A DNA stretch of 64,000 nucleotides from Saprospiraceae bacterium (GCA_016711125.1 JADJTQ010000001.1:1054001-1118000); one strand, 5' to 3'. Counted from the first letter of the stretch, positions 26,634-35,607 are shown. A program made the numbers and translations. Notes: a model not told the origin generated them from the letters alone.

Positions 26634-26942
26634 ATGGACTTGTTTGGCAAATTGTTTAGCTATTTTAAGCAACCCAAAGAAGAAACCAAAGGTCGTGCGC
26701 CTGAAGGCGTATGTCCGGTCTGCTGGGGCTATCAGGAATATGACGATAAGATTCGTATACTTTTTGAGGACGAGCAAATCGATGTGATACGCCACAGGAA
26801 AAAATATACCCGCATACGCAAGTTTGTTAAAGAGTACATCGAAGGTATCCGCCTAAAGAAAGGAAAGATCCAGACTTGTCCTACCTGCGGTGAAGTGTAT
26901 GAAAAAGGAAATGTGGACACTGAAATAAATGATATAAACTAA
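26634..26942 (+). CDS. Small zinc-ribbon protein of unknown function
   Basis: 102 residues with two CxxC pairs, GVCPVCWGYQEYD near residue 26 and QTCPTCGEVYEKG near 80, likely forming one zinc site. The middle part is basic. Similar short CPxCWGxQEY proteins occur widely in Bacteroidota near stress genes, but no function is established. It lies between the flavoprotein gene and an OsmC relic. Confidence 0.65.
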   Translation: MDLFGKLFSYFKQPKEETKGRAPEGVCPVCWGYQEYDDKIRILFEDEQIDVIRHRKKYTRIRKFVKEYIEGIRLKKGKIQTCPTCGEVYEKGNVDTEINDIN

Positions 26943-26950
26943 AACAAATA

Positions 26951-27022
26951 ATGATCAAATGTACAGCCAACGCCGTTTGGAAAGGCTCATTAAAGGAAGC
27001 AGAAGGAAAATTAACTTCCTAA
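26951..27022 (+). pseudogene. OsmC-family N-terminal relic
   Basis: A 23-residue frame, with TANAVWKGSLKEAEGKLTS, matches only the first strand pair of OsmC peroxiredoxins (AxWxGxLKEGKGxxxT). Nothing of the catalytic Cys region follows. A genuine truncation, not a single indel. Confidence 0.5.
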
Positions 27023-27093
27023 AATAGTGTTTTGATCACATCAGCAAAGTCCTGACTTTTACATTACCATCGATACCATCTTGGGTTGTCGTA

Positions 27094-27491
27094 ATGTTAC
27101 AAATCGAAATCATGAATGATCCATTATTGGAGAATGCATATTGTTTAGATATGGTGAAAGCACGAATAAATTACACCAGAGTGGATCCCAGTGCTATCAA
27201 TGCGATGCATAAACTCGAAAAGTATGTGCAGAACTCCGGTTTAGAACGCAGTTTATATGAATTGGTCAAGATCCGGGCTTCGCAGATCAACGGCTGTGCT
27301 TATTGCCTGGATATACATACTAAAGATGTACGAGAAGCAGGCGAAACCGAACAACGCTTGTATGCAATAAGCGCCTGTCGTGAAACGACTTTTTATACTG
27401 ACCGGAGCGCGCCGCGCTGGCATGGACGGAAGAAATAACATTGATTTCAGAAAATGAGGTGTCTGATTCACTTTTCTTTCACACACCATAG
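27094..27491 (+). pseudogene. AhpD-like carboxymuconolactone decarboxylase family, broken
   Basis: The N-terminal 110 codons carry LVKIRASQINGCAYCLDIHT (redox CxxC and His) and ETEQRLYAISACRETTFYT, the AhpD-type signature. After TDR the frame is lost; the next frame gives ERAALAWTEEITLISENEV and then stops at 27491, short of the usual C-terminal helices. One frameshift plus a truncated end indicate decay. The family supports peroxidase reduction. Confidence 0.75.
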
Positions 27492-27538
27492 ATCCGGACC
27501 ATGACACCATACCAAGACTAAAGGAATCTGCCAACGAT

Positions 27539-27802
27539 TTGGGATTGGATCATACAAAGTTTTTTAGAAAATCGATTGAAATATGGATACGCGCACTGCC
27601 ATTCAAGCTATATTGTGGACGACTTACACCTGCTGTGGTGACGGACTTAATAAACCCCAAGGCATTTGAAGCCATACAACGGAAACGTCTCCCTACCAAT
27701 GGTATATTGTTGGATGGTGGATCAAATAGCGTAAGACTATTAAATCCAAAGTATCAGGTAAAGCATAATAAACTTGTGGAAACAGCAATGACATGCATAT
27801 AA
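27539..27802 (+). CDS. Possible small protein, unrecognised
   Basis: An 87-codon frame with a TTG start overlapping the next gene by 10 nt. No family recognised. It may be the tail of a decayed gene, since the flanking DNA is full of relics. Weak support. Confidence 0.25.
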   Translation: MGLDHTKFFRKSIEIWIRALPFKLYCGRLTPAVVTDLINPKAFEAIQRKRLPTNGILLDGGSNSVRLLNPKYQVKHNKLVETAMTCI

Positions 27803-28158
27803 TCTTCATAAAAAGAATCTACGATGAGGCGTCAGAAAATGATGGCTACAGAATTTTGGTGGATAGAATTTGGCCCCGGGGCATATCGAAAGAACGGGCG
27901 AAATTGGATGAATGGAACAAGAACATCGCGCCTTCAACGAAGCTGCGAAAATGGTTTGGACATAATGAGGATCGATTTGATGAATTTGCTCGTCGTTATG
28001 AAGGAGAACTATCTGAAGTCTGGGTGGACCTGGGACGCATAGTTGATATAGCGAGAAATGAAAAGGTGTGTCTTTTATACAGCGCCAGAAACAAAGTGTT
28101 TAACCAGGCCGTTGTTTTGCAGCAAGTCCTGGAATCGACAATGGCTCAAGGAAAATAG
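27793..28158 (+). CDS. DUF488 family protein (YeaO-like)
   Basis: 121 residues with the typical signature VDRIWPRGISKERAKLDEW, then WFGHNEDRFDEFARRYEGEL and VCLLYSARNKVFNQAVVL. Complete in length for the family. Function is unknown; members often accompany nitrosative or oxidative stress genes. It ends 93 nt before the Rrf2 gene and is followed by that gene's own promoter. Confidence 0.85.
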   Translation: MHIIFIKRIYDEASENDGYRILVDRIWPRGISKERAKLDEWNKNIAPSTKLRKWFGHNEDRFDEFARRYEGELSEVWVDLGRIVDIARNEKVCLLYSARNKVFNQAVVLQQVLESTMAQGK

Positions 28159-28196
28159 GAAGAGCAAATACTCAATTATAAACGACAAGATTAAAG

Positions 28197-28236
28197 CGGA
28201 TAAACTTGTCTGATATTTTTTTTATCTCTATCTTTG
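28197..28236 (+). promoter_or_regulatory. Shared-operator promoter, copy 3 (Rrf2 gene)
   Basis: CGGATAAACTTGTCTG (28197-28212) contains the TTG element; 20 nt downstream is TATCTTTG (28229-28236), a good TAnnTTTG -7 box. A weaker, related palindrome CGGATAATATCATCCA sits at 28705-28720, just before the haemoglobin start. Confidence 0.65.
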
Positions 28237-28250
28237 ACACAAATTATAAT

Positions 28251-28685
28251 ATGTTTTCAAAAGCCAGTGAATATGGGATTCGAGCAGCAATTCATCTTGC
28301 CCACTTGTCAAAGAAGGGAGAGCGTTGTAGTCTAAGACAGGTAGCCAAAGCTATTGATTCTCCAGTTGCTTTTACTGCTAAGGTCCTTCAGTTATTGGCT
28401 AGAGATGGAATCATAGTTTCTTTTCAAGGACCAACCGGAGGATATGAAATCCCAAAGGAGAGTCTTTCCCTAGTCCATCTAAGCGACATTGTAAAAGCTA
28501 TTGATGGCGATTCAATCTATAATGGATGTGGTCTTGGCTTGGAAAGCTGCAACGAAAAAAAGCCCTGTCCCCTCCACTTTCAGTTTAAATCAATCCGGGA
28601 TGAACTAAAAGAAATGCTACAGACCACTTCTGTGCAAGAGTTGGCAAAGGGGCTGGAGTATGGGATGGCTTTTCTTAAACGATAA
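28251..28685 (+). CDS. Rrf2-family transcriptional regulator (NsrR/IscR type)
   Basis: The start is set at the ATG at 28251 (MFSKASEYGIRAAIHLA), 14 nt after the -7 box; an upstream in-frame alternative would overlap the promoter. 144 residues: winged HTH with LRQVAKAIDSPVAFTAKVL, wing GPTGGYEIPKE, then NGCGLGLESCNEKKPC, the three-cysteine Fe-S cluster motif of NsrR/IscR proteins. An Fe-S-bearing repressor that senses NO or redox state is likely. It is followed by the haemoglobin and hemerythrin genes, its probable regulon. Confidence 0.85.
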   Translation: MFSKASEYGIRAAIHLAHLSKKGERCSLRQVAKAIDSPVAFTAKVLQLLARDGIIVSFQGPTGGYEIPKESLSLVHLSDIVKAIDGDSIYNGCGLGLESCNEKKPCPLHFQFKSIRDELKEMLQTTSVQELAKGLEYGMAFLKR

Positions 28686-28728
28686 CATTTTTTTAAATGT
28701 AAATCGGATAATATCATCCAATATAATA

Positions 28729-29130
28729 ATGGAAGAACAAAAAGACATATTGGAGTTGGCAGATATAAAAGTATTGGTTGATTCTTTTTACAGAAAAGTT
28801 CGCGGGGATGACTTGTTAGGGGATATTTTTAACAAGGTCATTCAAGACCGGTGGGATCAACATTTGGAAAAAATGCACCGCTTTTGGCAGACGGTGCTAT
28901 TGAAAGAGCATACTTACTATGGTGCTCCTTTCAGCCCACACGCACAACTACCGGTAAAGGCAATTCATTTTGAACGGTGGAAGGCGTTATTTAATGAAAC
29001 GGTAGATGAACTTTTCATGGGCGATAAAGCAGAGGAAGCCAAATGGCGAGGTGCAAAAATGGCGGAGATGTTCCTGATGAAAATCAATTATTATCAAAAC
29101 CAAAATAAATCAGCAAGGCCACTTTTATGA
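28729..29130 (+). CDS. Group III truncated haemoglobin-like protein
   Basis: The start at 28729 (MEEQKDILELADIKVLV) gives 133 residues, the normal length. Group III features: FYRKVRGDDLLGDIF, HRFWQTVLLKEHTYYGAPF, HAQLPVKAIHFERWKALF with the proximal His. It would bind O2 or NO through haem in the cytoplasm. It lies 43 nt after the Rrf2 gene and probably shares its transcript. Confidence 0.85.
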   Translation: MEEQKDILELADIKVLVDSFYRKVRGDDLLGDIFNKVIQDRWDQHLEKMHRFWQTVLLKEHTYYGAPFSPHAQLPVKAIHFERWKALFNETVDELFMGDKAEEAKWRGAKMAEMFLMKINYYQNQNKSARPLL

Positions 29131-29188
29131 GTTAATTCAAGATGCCTGCTGAGAATATGAATTGTATTAAAAGGAACTACCTTAAGTT

Positions 29189-29659
29189 ATGCCTAAGCCA
29201 ATAATACGACACATCGCTTTGCAAACACTAAGTCGAGAACACCATCACGGCTTATTGTTGTCCTGGAAAATACGTGAGGGGTTAAAACGAAATATTGGTA
29301 CTTGTAGAATTAAAAAATATACAGATTGGTTCTGGAAATACCATTTACAACAACATTTTGAATTTGAAGAAACACACATTTTCCCAATTCTCGGCGGAAA
29401 GCATAAAGTGGTGAAGAGGGCTAGAAGGGAGCATGGCAGGTTGAAGAGGTTGTTCACCTCCCAGGATCGGGTTGAAATCAACCTGTCACTCATTGAGGAA
29501 GAATTGGTCGCCCATATTCGTTTTGAGGAGCGGATTTTATTTAACGAAGTTCAAAAAATCGCCGATAAAGAGCGGTTAGTACTGTCGGAAAGAATTCATC
29601 AGGAAATACCAGATACCGAAGGTTGGAAGGATGAATTTTGGGAAAAGAATATAAGTTAA
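29189..29659 (+). CDS. Hemerythrin-domain protein
   Basis: 156 residues of four-helix-bundle type with the metal ligand pattern LSREHHHGLLLSW, HLQQHFEFEETHIFP, RREHGRLKRLF and LVAHIRFEERILF. The di-iron site is therefore complete. Members bind O2 or NO, or repair Fe-S damage (RIC-like). Position after Rrf2 and haemoglobin supports a nitrosative-stress role. Confidence 0.85.
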   Translation: MPKPIIRHIALQTLSREHHHGLLLSWKIREGLKRNIGTCRIKKYTDWFWKYHLQQHFEFEETHIFPILGGKHKVVKRARREHGRLKRLFTSQDRVEINLSLIEEELVAHIRFEERILFNEVQKIADKERLVLSERIHQEIPDTEGWKDEFWEKNIS

Positions 29660-29953
29660 CTCAAGTTTCGGCGCTAGATAAATTATAAAGAAGAGCATGT
29701 GTTTATTTCCATAATAAATTGGAATTCAGTATCTTATGGTCTATCCATCCCGTATATGGGGTGGCGTACAATTGTGAAGTAGTCTAAACATCGCCTATGA
29801 TAAGGCATTTGAATTATAATTGTCGATTGCCCTGCTGAACAGCATTTCCGACGTCAAACAATGGGACGAAGGCAATTAAAACGGTATTTTTCACCCCTGG
29901 ATGAGAAAGAACAGTGCTTTCAAAAAAAAGTATAACAGAATAACAAAATTAAT

Positions 29954-30181
29954 ATGGACGAGTGGTTGGACAACCTAAGGACAGAAACGCCTCAGCAAGG
30001 ATTTGAATTGGCGATCAAACTGTCACGTATGGGAGTAAAATATACTCAACCCGACATGGACGTGCTGAATGCTGGCAGAAAAGATTATGCAGGTAATCCT
30101 GAGTTTCTCATTCAGGCTTCACAAGTCATTGCCGTACATTTTCAAACCGTGGCTAAGGCCAATAATTACTGGAAGGAATAA
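29954..30181 (+). CDS. Short hypothetical protein
   Basis: 75 residues (MDEWLDNLRTETPQQGFELA), no recognised domain, no membrane segment. It is followed 16 nt later by another small gene on the same strand. About 290 nt upstream hold no gene. Confidence 0.4.
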   Translation: MDEWLDNLRTETPQQGFELAIKLSRMGVKYTQPDMDVLNAGRKDYAGNPEFLIQASQVIAVHFQTVAKANNYWKE

Positions 30182-30197
30182 AACATTGAAATTAAAG

Positions 30198-30599
30198 ATG
30201 TCCAAAATATTTGTTCCATTGCCGGGTAAATACACTTACTTGGCTGAGGAGTTGTATACCCTTAAATTACGCCCCTCCTTTATCAAAGAAATGGCTGATC
30301 GCTTGAAGCTTACTTATGTCGAGGTCATGATGAGCGGAATGGAAGGCAATTTGTGTTTTGCTGAAGACCGCGAGGTGCGCCCCGAATATAGAACAACTTT
30401 TGATAGGCTAGACTTGGTGAAACATATCTTTTCGCAACTACCTGGTGAGACTGTTAATATTGAGCGAGATGAAGTGGTTTTCCGGGAGCACCTTTTTTTA
30501 ATAAACAATCAGCGGCAATTTGGTTTATTTTCGCTAAATTCTAGGAGAAGGTCTCTGGGTTCGCAGTTCTTCGCAGACAGCGGATGTGCAAGAGGTTAG
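30198..30599 (+). CDS. Hypothetical protein
   Basis: The start at ATG 30198 (MSKIFVPLPGKYTYL) is preferred over an earlier in-frame codon that overlaps the upstream gene. 133 residues with no recognised family. The C-terminal part is Arg/Ser-rich and could be out of frame relative to an ancestral gene. Confidence 0.4.
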   Translation: MSKIFVPLPGKYTYLAEELYTLKLRPSFIKEMADRLKLTYVEVMMSGMEGNLCFAEDREVRPEYRTTFDRLDLVKHIFSQLPGETVNIERDEVVFREHLFLINNQRQFGLFSLNSRRRSLGSQFFADSGCARG

Positions 30600-30765
30600 A
30601 TCTAGATCTAACTAATTTCATCCATTCACGACTCGGATTAGGGAGATGCGATGAAGGAGACATCGAGAACGATGCCATTTGGTATTATAAAACGTTCAAT
30701 AGCAGGCAGGGGGATGGAGATTTTAAGTTTTGGATTCTAGTTTTAAGGTGTAATTTGCTTCTGTA

Positions 30766-31620
30766 ATGCACAGAATTTGGGAAAATACGATCACCAGGCC
30801 CTTTGAAATATTCAAAGTAGCTGCTGTGGAGTTAATGGGCTTTGATGACTTAAAAGTTGCTCCGCATTACCATAACTACGAACAAATCATTGTTGGTGTT
30901 GAAGGAGACCTAGAACACTATATTGACTTTACATCTTCGAGATTAGCAGCTCCCTATATTAGTTTTGTTTCAAAGGGAAAGATACATCAAGCCGTTCCTC
31001 AAATAGAGAGTGGAAAATTTAATATTTGGGTGATTCGCTTTCAGAGTGAGTTAATTGCAGAAACTATTTTTCAGTTATATATCGTTTTTCATAATAGCGC
31101 AAATCTTATCTTTTCTTGCAATGAGCGTTTTAACCGGTTTGTGACACTATGCGAATTAATGGATGACGAAGGCGGCCAGCTGAAACCAAACTTTGCCTTG
31201 ATCAATCACTTGTTGAGTGCTTTTTTTACGATGCTCGAAGCCGAGAGAAAAAAATTACTTAATGATGACGATCTCACACAGACATCTCAAAATGAAACCT
31301 TTACCAGCTTCTTAAAGATACTGGAAGAAAATTTTCGCAGACCGCTCAGTGTTGAGTTTTACGCGGATAAATTATTTATGAGTAGTCGCAATCTCAATCT
31401 TATTTGCCAAAGTATTTTGCAAAGAAGTGTATCTGAGATCATCGAAAACCGCAAGTTGATGGAGGCCAAGAATCTGCTGGCCACTACAGATCTATCTATC
31501 GCAGAAATTGGCTTTGACCTGGGTTATAAAGAAAAGGCATATTTTTCTAATGTATTTAAGAAGAAATCCGGTCAAACACCTACCATGTTTCGTGATGAGG
31601 TAAAGAACTTCATTTCCTAA
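30766..31620 (+). CDS. AraC-family transcriptional regulator
   Basis: 284 residues. An N-terminal cupin-like sensor (APHYHNYEQIIVGVEGDLEHY near residue 40, FVSKGKIHQAVPQ near 68) is followed by a C-terminal double HTH (SFLKILEENFRRPLSVEFYADKLF... near 180; TDLSIAEIGFDLGYKEKAYF near 245; then FKKKSGQTPTMFRDEV). The second HTH fits the AraC consensus. The target may be the DOPA-dioxygenase-like gene 164 nt downstream (inference). Confidence 0.85.
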   Translation: MHRIWENTITRPFEIFKVAAVELMGFDDLKVAPHYHNYEQIIVGVEGDLEHYIDFTSSRLAAPYISFVSKGKIHQAVPQIESGKFNIWVIRFQSELIAETIFQLYIVFHNSANLIFSCNERFNRFVTLCELMDDEGGQLKPNFALINHLLSAFFTMLEAERKKLLNDDDLTQTSQNETFTSFLKILEENFRRPLSVEFYADKLFMSSRNLNLICQSILQRSVSEIIENRKLMEAKNLLATTDLSIAEIGFDLGYKEKAYFSNVFKKKSGQTPTMFRDEVKNFIS

Positions 31621-31784
31621 AATCACAACTTTTCTTCCGAATTCTGTTACCTGCTATACAAATAGTATTGACAACTTTGTCATATCAACTTGCAAACCAC
31701 ACTATATCTTCTAATAGGAAGAAGATATTGATACATGAAGGCACCATTATAAACATAAAGTAATAGATATAAAGTGAGCACAAC

Positions 31785-32582
31785 ATGGACGAAATGCAAA
31801 AAATGCCTGTTTTGTTTTTAGGACATGGTAGCCCGATGAACGCCATTGAAGAGAATGAATTTGTGAAAGGGTTTAGAAAGATTGGAGAAGCACTACCAAA
31901 GCCCAGGGCTATACTCTGCATTTCTGCACATTGGGAAACCCAAGGCACTTACGTAACCGCTATGGCACTTCCGAAGACAATCCATGATTTTGGTGGTTTC
32001 CCCCAAGCCCTGTTTGCGGTCCAATATCCTGCTCCCGGTAATCCGGAATTGGCGAAGAAAGTCAAAAATATCATCACAAAAACGGAGGTGAATTTGGATG
32101 AAAGATGGGGGCTGGATCATGGCGCATGGAGTGTTATCAAACACCTTTATCCTGCTGCGGACATTCCCGTGATTGAAATGAGTTTGGATTATCGCCAACC
32201 CGCACAATATCATTATGAATTGGCAAAAGAACTGGCCATCCTACGCAAGAAAGGTGTACTGATAATCGGTAGTGGTAATATGGTTCACAACCTGAGAATG
32301 GTTGATTGGAGTCACTTAAATGCACCTGGTTTCGGCTACGACTGGGCTATCGAAACAAATGAGAAAATGAAAGATTTGATACGCCACGGATACCACCAGG
32401 CACTTATTGATTATCAGGCACAAGGCAAACCATTTCAACTTGCCATCCCCACACTAGAGCATTACCTTCCCCTGTTGTATGTGCTTGCGCTGAAAGAAGA
32501 AGGGGAGAACCTGACTATATTTAACGATGAACTCATCGGAGGTTCGATTGATGTGTCCCCAAATATTAGGACTTCGAGTTAA
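31785..32582 (+). CDS. ygiD: 4,5-DOPA-extradiol-dioxygenase-like protein (YgiD family)
   Basis: 265 residues with the LigB-type fold: PVLFLGHGSPMNAIE (metal His), ILCISAHWETQGTYV, DFGGFPQALFAVQYPAPGN, RWGLDHGAWSVIKHLYP and GSGNMVHNLR. The metal ligands of class III extradiol dioxygenases are all visible. The natural substrate in bacteria is unclear. It stands before the IS3-type element. Confidence 0.85.
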   Translation: MDEMQKMPVLFLGHGSPMNAIEENEFVKGFRKIGEALPKPRAILCISAHWETQGTYVTAMALPKTIHDFGGFPQALFAVQYPAPGNPELAKKVKNIITKTEVNLDERWGLDHGAWSVIKHLYPAADIPVIEMSLDYRQPAQYHYELAKELAILRKKGVLIIGSGNMVHNLRMVDWSHLNAPGFGYDWAIETNEKMKDLIRHGYHQALIDYQAQGKPFQLAIPTLEHYLPLLYVLALKEEGENLTIFNDELIGGSIDVSPNIRTSS

Positions 32583-32622
32583 GATAAGTAATTAGTAAAT
32601 GTTAATAACTAAATTTGGGAAT

Positions 32623-32898
32623 ATGAAAAGACGAAAATTCACATCAAAATTTAAGACAAAAGTAGTACTGGAAGCAATCAAGGAAAGGCAATCAGCCAAG
32701 GAGTTGGCAGAGCGATTTAAACTTACACCGCAGCAAATCAGCACCTGGAAACGGGAATTTCTAGATAATGCCGATCAGGTATTTGATGGTAATTCCAAGA
32801 ATAATAAAAGTGAAGAGGAGGAAAAGAACGATGAACTTTTGAGGGTTATTGGCCAACAGAAAGTTGAAATCGATTTCTTAAAAAAAAACTTGATGTAG
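32623..32898 (+). CDS. IS3-family transposase OrfA
   Basis: 91 residues from the ATG at 32623: KRRKFTSKFKTKVVLEAI, then the HTH SAKELAERFKLTPQQISTW and a leucine-zipper tail ending EIDFLKKNL. The A-rich run before the stop (TTC TTA AAA AAA AAC) is the canonical site for -1 frameshifting to make the OrfAB fusion. Confidence 0.9.
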   Translation: MKRRKFTSKFKTKVVLEAIKERQSAKELAERFKLTPQQISTWKREFLDNADQVFDGNSKNNKSEEEEKNDELLRVIGQQKVEIDFLKKNLM

Positions 32899-32903
32899 GC
32901 TCG

Positions 32904-33742
32904 GTGAAAGAAAGAAGAAAGATGGTAGATCGTAGCAATTTGTCCTTGAGTATCCGTAAGCAATGTGAACTACTTGGACTACATCGATCCGGATTATACT
33001 ACAAACCCAAAGGAGAGTCTGACCTTAATTTGGAATTGATGCACTTGATGGATGCGCACTATCTGGAACATCCATACAAAGGTGCCAGACGGATGCATGT
33101 GTGGCTCAAATACGACATGGGTTATGAGGTAAGTCAAAATCGTATTGAACGGCTATATTATAAGGTAATGTGCTTGCGAAGCTTACTGCCCGGGCCTCAC
33201 ACTTCTAAGAGGAATAAGGAGCATAAAGTATATCCATATTTACTTAATGGCCTCGAAGTTGTCCGTTCCAATCAGGTTTGGCAGACTGATATTACATTCG
33301 TACCGATGGCCAAGGGGTTTATGTATCTAACCGCTGTGATTGATGTTTTAGTCGTTGTATTCTTGCTTGGAACCTGACCAATACGATGGATGCCGAAACC
33401 TGTAAAGAAGTGATTGAGCTAGCTGTCGAAATTCATGGTGAACCAGAAATCATCAATACGGATCAAGGTAGCCAATACACAAGCAAGATCTTTACGGACT
33501 ACGTCTCAAAACTCTATACCACAAAACTAAGCATGGATGGAAAAGGCAGAGCTACGGATAATGCCTACATAGAGCGATTTTGGCGAAGCATAAAATATGA
33601 ATATATCTACTTGAACCCAACCAATAATGTGATGGAACTCTATCATGGAATTGACCGATATATCAAATACTATAATGAAGAACTTAGGCAGAGAACATTA
33701 GATAATCGGACACCGATGGATGTATATAGTTTGGCGGCATAA
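32904..33742 (+). pseudogene. IS3-family transposase OrfB, frameshifted
   Basis: Reads SIRKQCELLGLHRSGLYYKP and SNQVWQTDITFVPMAKGFMY (first Asp of DDE). It is then broken at about 33350, where one base is missing from the FSRCILAW region. The next frame (33386-33742) carries INTDQGSQYTSKIF (second Asp), ATDNAYIERFWRSIKYEY (Glu) and the C-terminus. A single indel disrupts an otherwise complete integrase-type core. Confidence 0.85.
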
Positions 33743-33794
33743 AGTTTTCCACAAAAAAATGTTAGTTTTAAAAGAAGCAAAATCTATGATGTTG

Positions 33795-33821
33795 ATAATG
33801 AAGTTATCTTAACTTCATTAT
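33795..33821. terminator. 12-bp perfect hairpin downstream of the IS3 element
   Basis: ATAATGAAGTTA pairs with TAACTTCATTAT over a 3-nt loop. There is no long T-run, so it could be a bidirectional terminator or an element end. A second small stem, CCCAC-TTC-GTGGG, follows near 33829. Confidence 0.45.
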
Positions 33822-33898
33822 TTATGGTCCCACTTCGTGGGGGCACTTCAGATTTCCATGACATCTTTGAAGATTGGAGACGACGGATTTACACATAC

Positions 33899-33964
33899 TT
33901 CCGAAAAGTACAACCTTCTGACTGATTAGTGTAACCGTCGACCGGGTAATTGACTTTACCTTTA
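33899..33964 (+). promoter_or_regulatory. Shared stress-promoter element, copy A (before baeRF3)
   Basis: Starts TTCCGAAAAGTACAAC (33899) and runs to GTAACC (33936); after exactly 20 nt comes TACCTTTA (33957-33964), a -7-like box. It is nearly identical in sequence and spacing to 37162-37227. Confidence 0.6.
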
Positions 33965-34006
33965 TGGTATTATCTTATAGCATTTTTTATAATTAAAATC
34001 AAAGCT

Positions 34007-35092
34007 ATGGCACTCAAAGCAATAATTCAAAAACTGGGCTCAGAGGAAAATACACCGTGCGTTACCATTTCTCTCAACACCCATCGCACCTATCCTGACA
34101 ATGAAATGGATAAAATCCTCCTAAAGAATCTACTTAAGGAAGCGGAAGAAAGAGTGGTCTATGAGTTTGGTGTGAAAGCAGTGGCGGAACTTCTAAGAAA
34201 AATTGCAACTTTAAGAAGTGAAATCGATTTATATCAGTATCATAACCTGGATAGTCTTCACATTTTCCTGTCAAACGACACGAGAGAAATCGTAAAGTTA
34301 CCTTGGGCCACACCTAAAAACAGGGTTCAAATATCTCAAACATTTGCTGTGAGCCCTTTGATCAAGGCTTATAGTCGCAACACACCTTATCTAGTAATGC
34401 TGCTTTCACAAGGGGGTGTTCATTTATACGAAGCGCTCAATGACGGAATAATCCAGGAAATCAAAAACAACGACTTCCCTTTTCCGGAAAACACCCTAAA
34501 CATCTTTTTTCCAGAAAAGAAGAGTGATTCCCAATATACTGATGATTTAATTAGGGGATACTTTAACAAGATAGACAAAGCTCTTGTAAAAGTTTTCAAC
34601 GAGACGAATTTGAATTGTGTTGTGGTATGTACTATTGACAATTATGGTTTGCTAATGCAAGTGGCTGATAGACCTTCCGCTTATAGTGGTTATGTAAAAG
34701 TTGATTACAATAATAAGGCACCGCATCAGATAGCGCGACAAACGTGGGAATTGATGAAAATCTTGCAATTGCAGGAAAAAATGGAAGCGATATCGGAAGT
34801 AAAAGAAGCAGTTGCTCAAGGCAAAGTACAGACCGACCTTCAAGAAATTTATCAATCAGCCATTGATGGACGAGGAGACCTCTTGATCGTGCAGCAAGAC
34901 TACGTCCAGCCTGTGATGATGAAAGACGAAAGAACCTTTGATTTTATTGAAGACTCATCTACTCCAGGTGCCATTGACGACATCACCAATAACATAGCAT
35001 GGAACGTGCTGGACAAGAAAGGTAGAGCAGTCTTTATGACTCAAAATGAAATAGAAGACCTTGGCAAGATTGTGCTAAAAACGAGGTTCTAG
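34007..35092 (+). CDS. baeRF3-domain protein (bacterial eRF1-like family 3)
   Basis: The start is ATG 34007 (MALKAIIQKLG), aligned with the second copy; 361 residues. The N-terminal part reads CVTISLNTHRTYPDNEMDKI, the middle SLHIFLSN and LLSQGGVHLYEAL, and the C-terminal part AVAQGKVQTDLQEIYQSAID, then DGRGDLLIV and NIAWNVLDKKG. This is the baeRF3 family, proposed from comparative genomics to act at the ribosome under stress, with the eRF1/Pelota-like fold. It lies downstream of a promoter element shared with the ADH-Dps operon. A paralogue is at 38937. Confidence 0.8.
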   Translation: MALKAIIQKLGSEENTPCVTISLNTHRTYPDNEMDKILLKNLLKEAEERVVYEFGVKAVAELLRKIATLRSEIDLYQYHNLDSLHIFLSNDTREIVKLPWATPKNRVQISQTFAVSPLIKAYSRNTPYLVMLLSQGGVHLYEALNDGIIQEIKNNDFPFPENTLNIFFPEKKSDSQYTDDLIRGYFNKIDKALVKVFNETNLNCVVVCTIDNYGLLMQVADRPSAYSGYVKVDYNNKAPHQIARQTWELMKILQLQEKMEAISEVKEAVAQGKVQTDLQEIYQSAIDGRGDLLIVQQDYVQPVMMKDERTFDFIEDSSTPGAIDDITNNIAWNVLDKKGRAVFMTQNEIEDLGKIVLKTRF

Positions 35093-35140
35093 TGGGTTAG
35101 GAGCACTATCGCGTAACTTTTAATAAAATACAAAACTTAT

Positions 35141-35575
35141 ATGTCAATCAGATTTCAAATGTTTATTTTTTATTTTATGCTCACCGCCTGCGATGTCTCT
35201 TCAGTTAGAAATACTGGAGATGGAATCGAAAAGAAGTTGTTACACAACTCTTGGGCTTTGGAAAGTATCAGCGGAGAAACTTTAGATTCAGAAAATTTGG
35301 AGAAGCAACCTCAATTAGAAATTAATCTTACAGACAACAAATTGACAGGTAATGATGGATGTAATAGTTTTTTCGGCGAAATTTCTGGGATAGATCATAA
35401 GTATATAGAGTTTTCCAGATTAGGTGGTACGAAGATGGCTTGCAGGAACATGGAGTTGTCAGATAGAATCTTAGAAGGTTTAGCCAGGGTTCAATCTTAT
35501 CGGGTTGCTAGTGACAAGTTAGTGCTTTACAATCGGAATGGTGATGAAATATTAAGTTACAAAAATGTGAGCTGA
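35141..35575 (+). CDS. META/HslJ-domain lipoprotein
   Basis: 144 residues. A lipoprotein signal (FIFYFMLTAC, Cys17) is followed by a META domain: WALESISGETLDSE, LTGNDGCNSFFGEI, GGTKMACRNMEL. The family is found in heat-shock and envelope-stress proteins such as HslJ. It follows baeRF3 by 48 nt and is closed by a strong terminator. Confidence 0.85.
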   Translation: MSIRFQMFIFYFMLTACDVSSVRNTGDGIEKKLLHNSWALESISGETLDSENLEKQPQLEINLTDNKLTGNDGCNSFFGEISGIDHKYIEFSRLGGTKMACRNMELSDRILEGLARVQSYRVASDKLVLYNRNGDEILSYKNVS

Positions 35576-35607
35576 AAGGAAAGACTTAGTATATTTCCAC
35601 TCACTTA

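Larger units (their letters stand above)
32599..33742 (+). mobile_element. IS3-family insertion sequence
   Basis: orfA and orfB in -1 frame relation with an A9 slippery run at the orfA end. Terminal repeats are not firmly identified: the left flank carries AAATGTTAATAACTAAATTT and the right flank AAAAATGTTAGTTTTAAAA, which may be part of the ends. It is inserted just after the ygiD stop. The orfB frame is broken, so the element is probably not autonomous. Confidence 0.8.
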
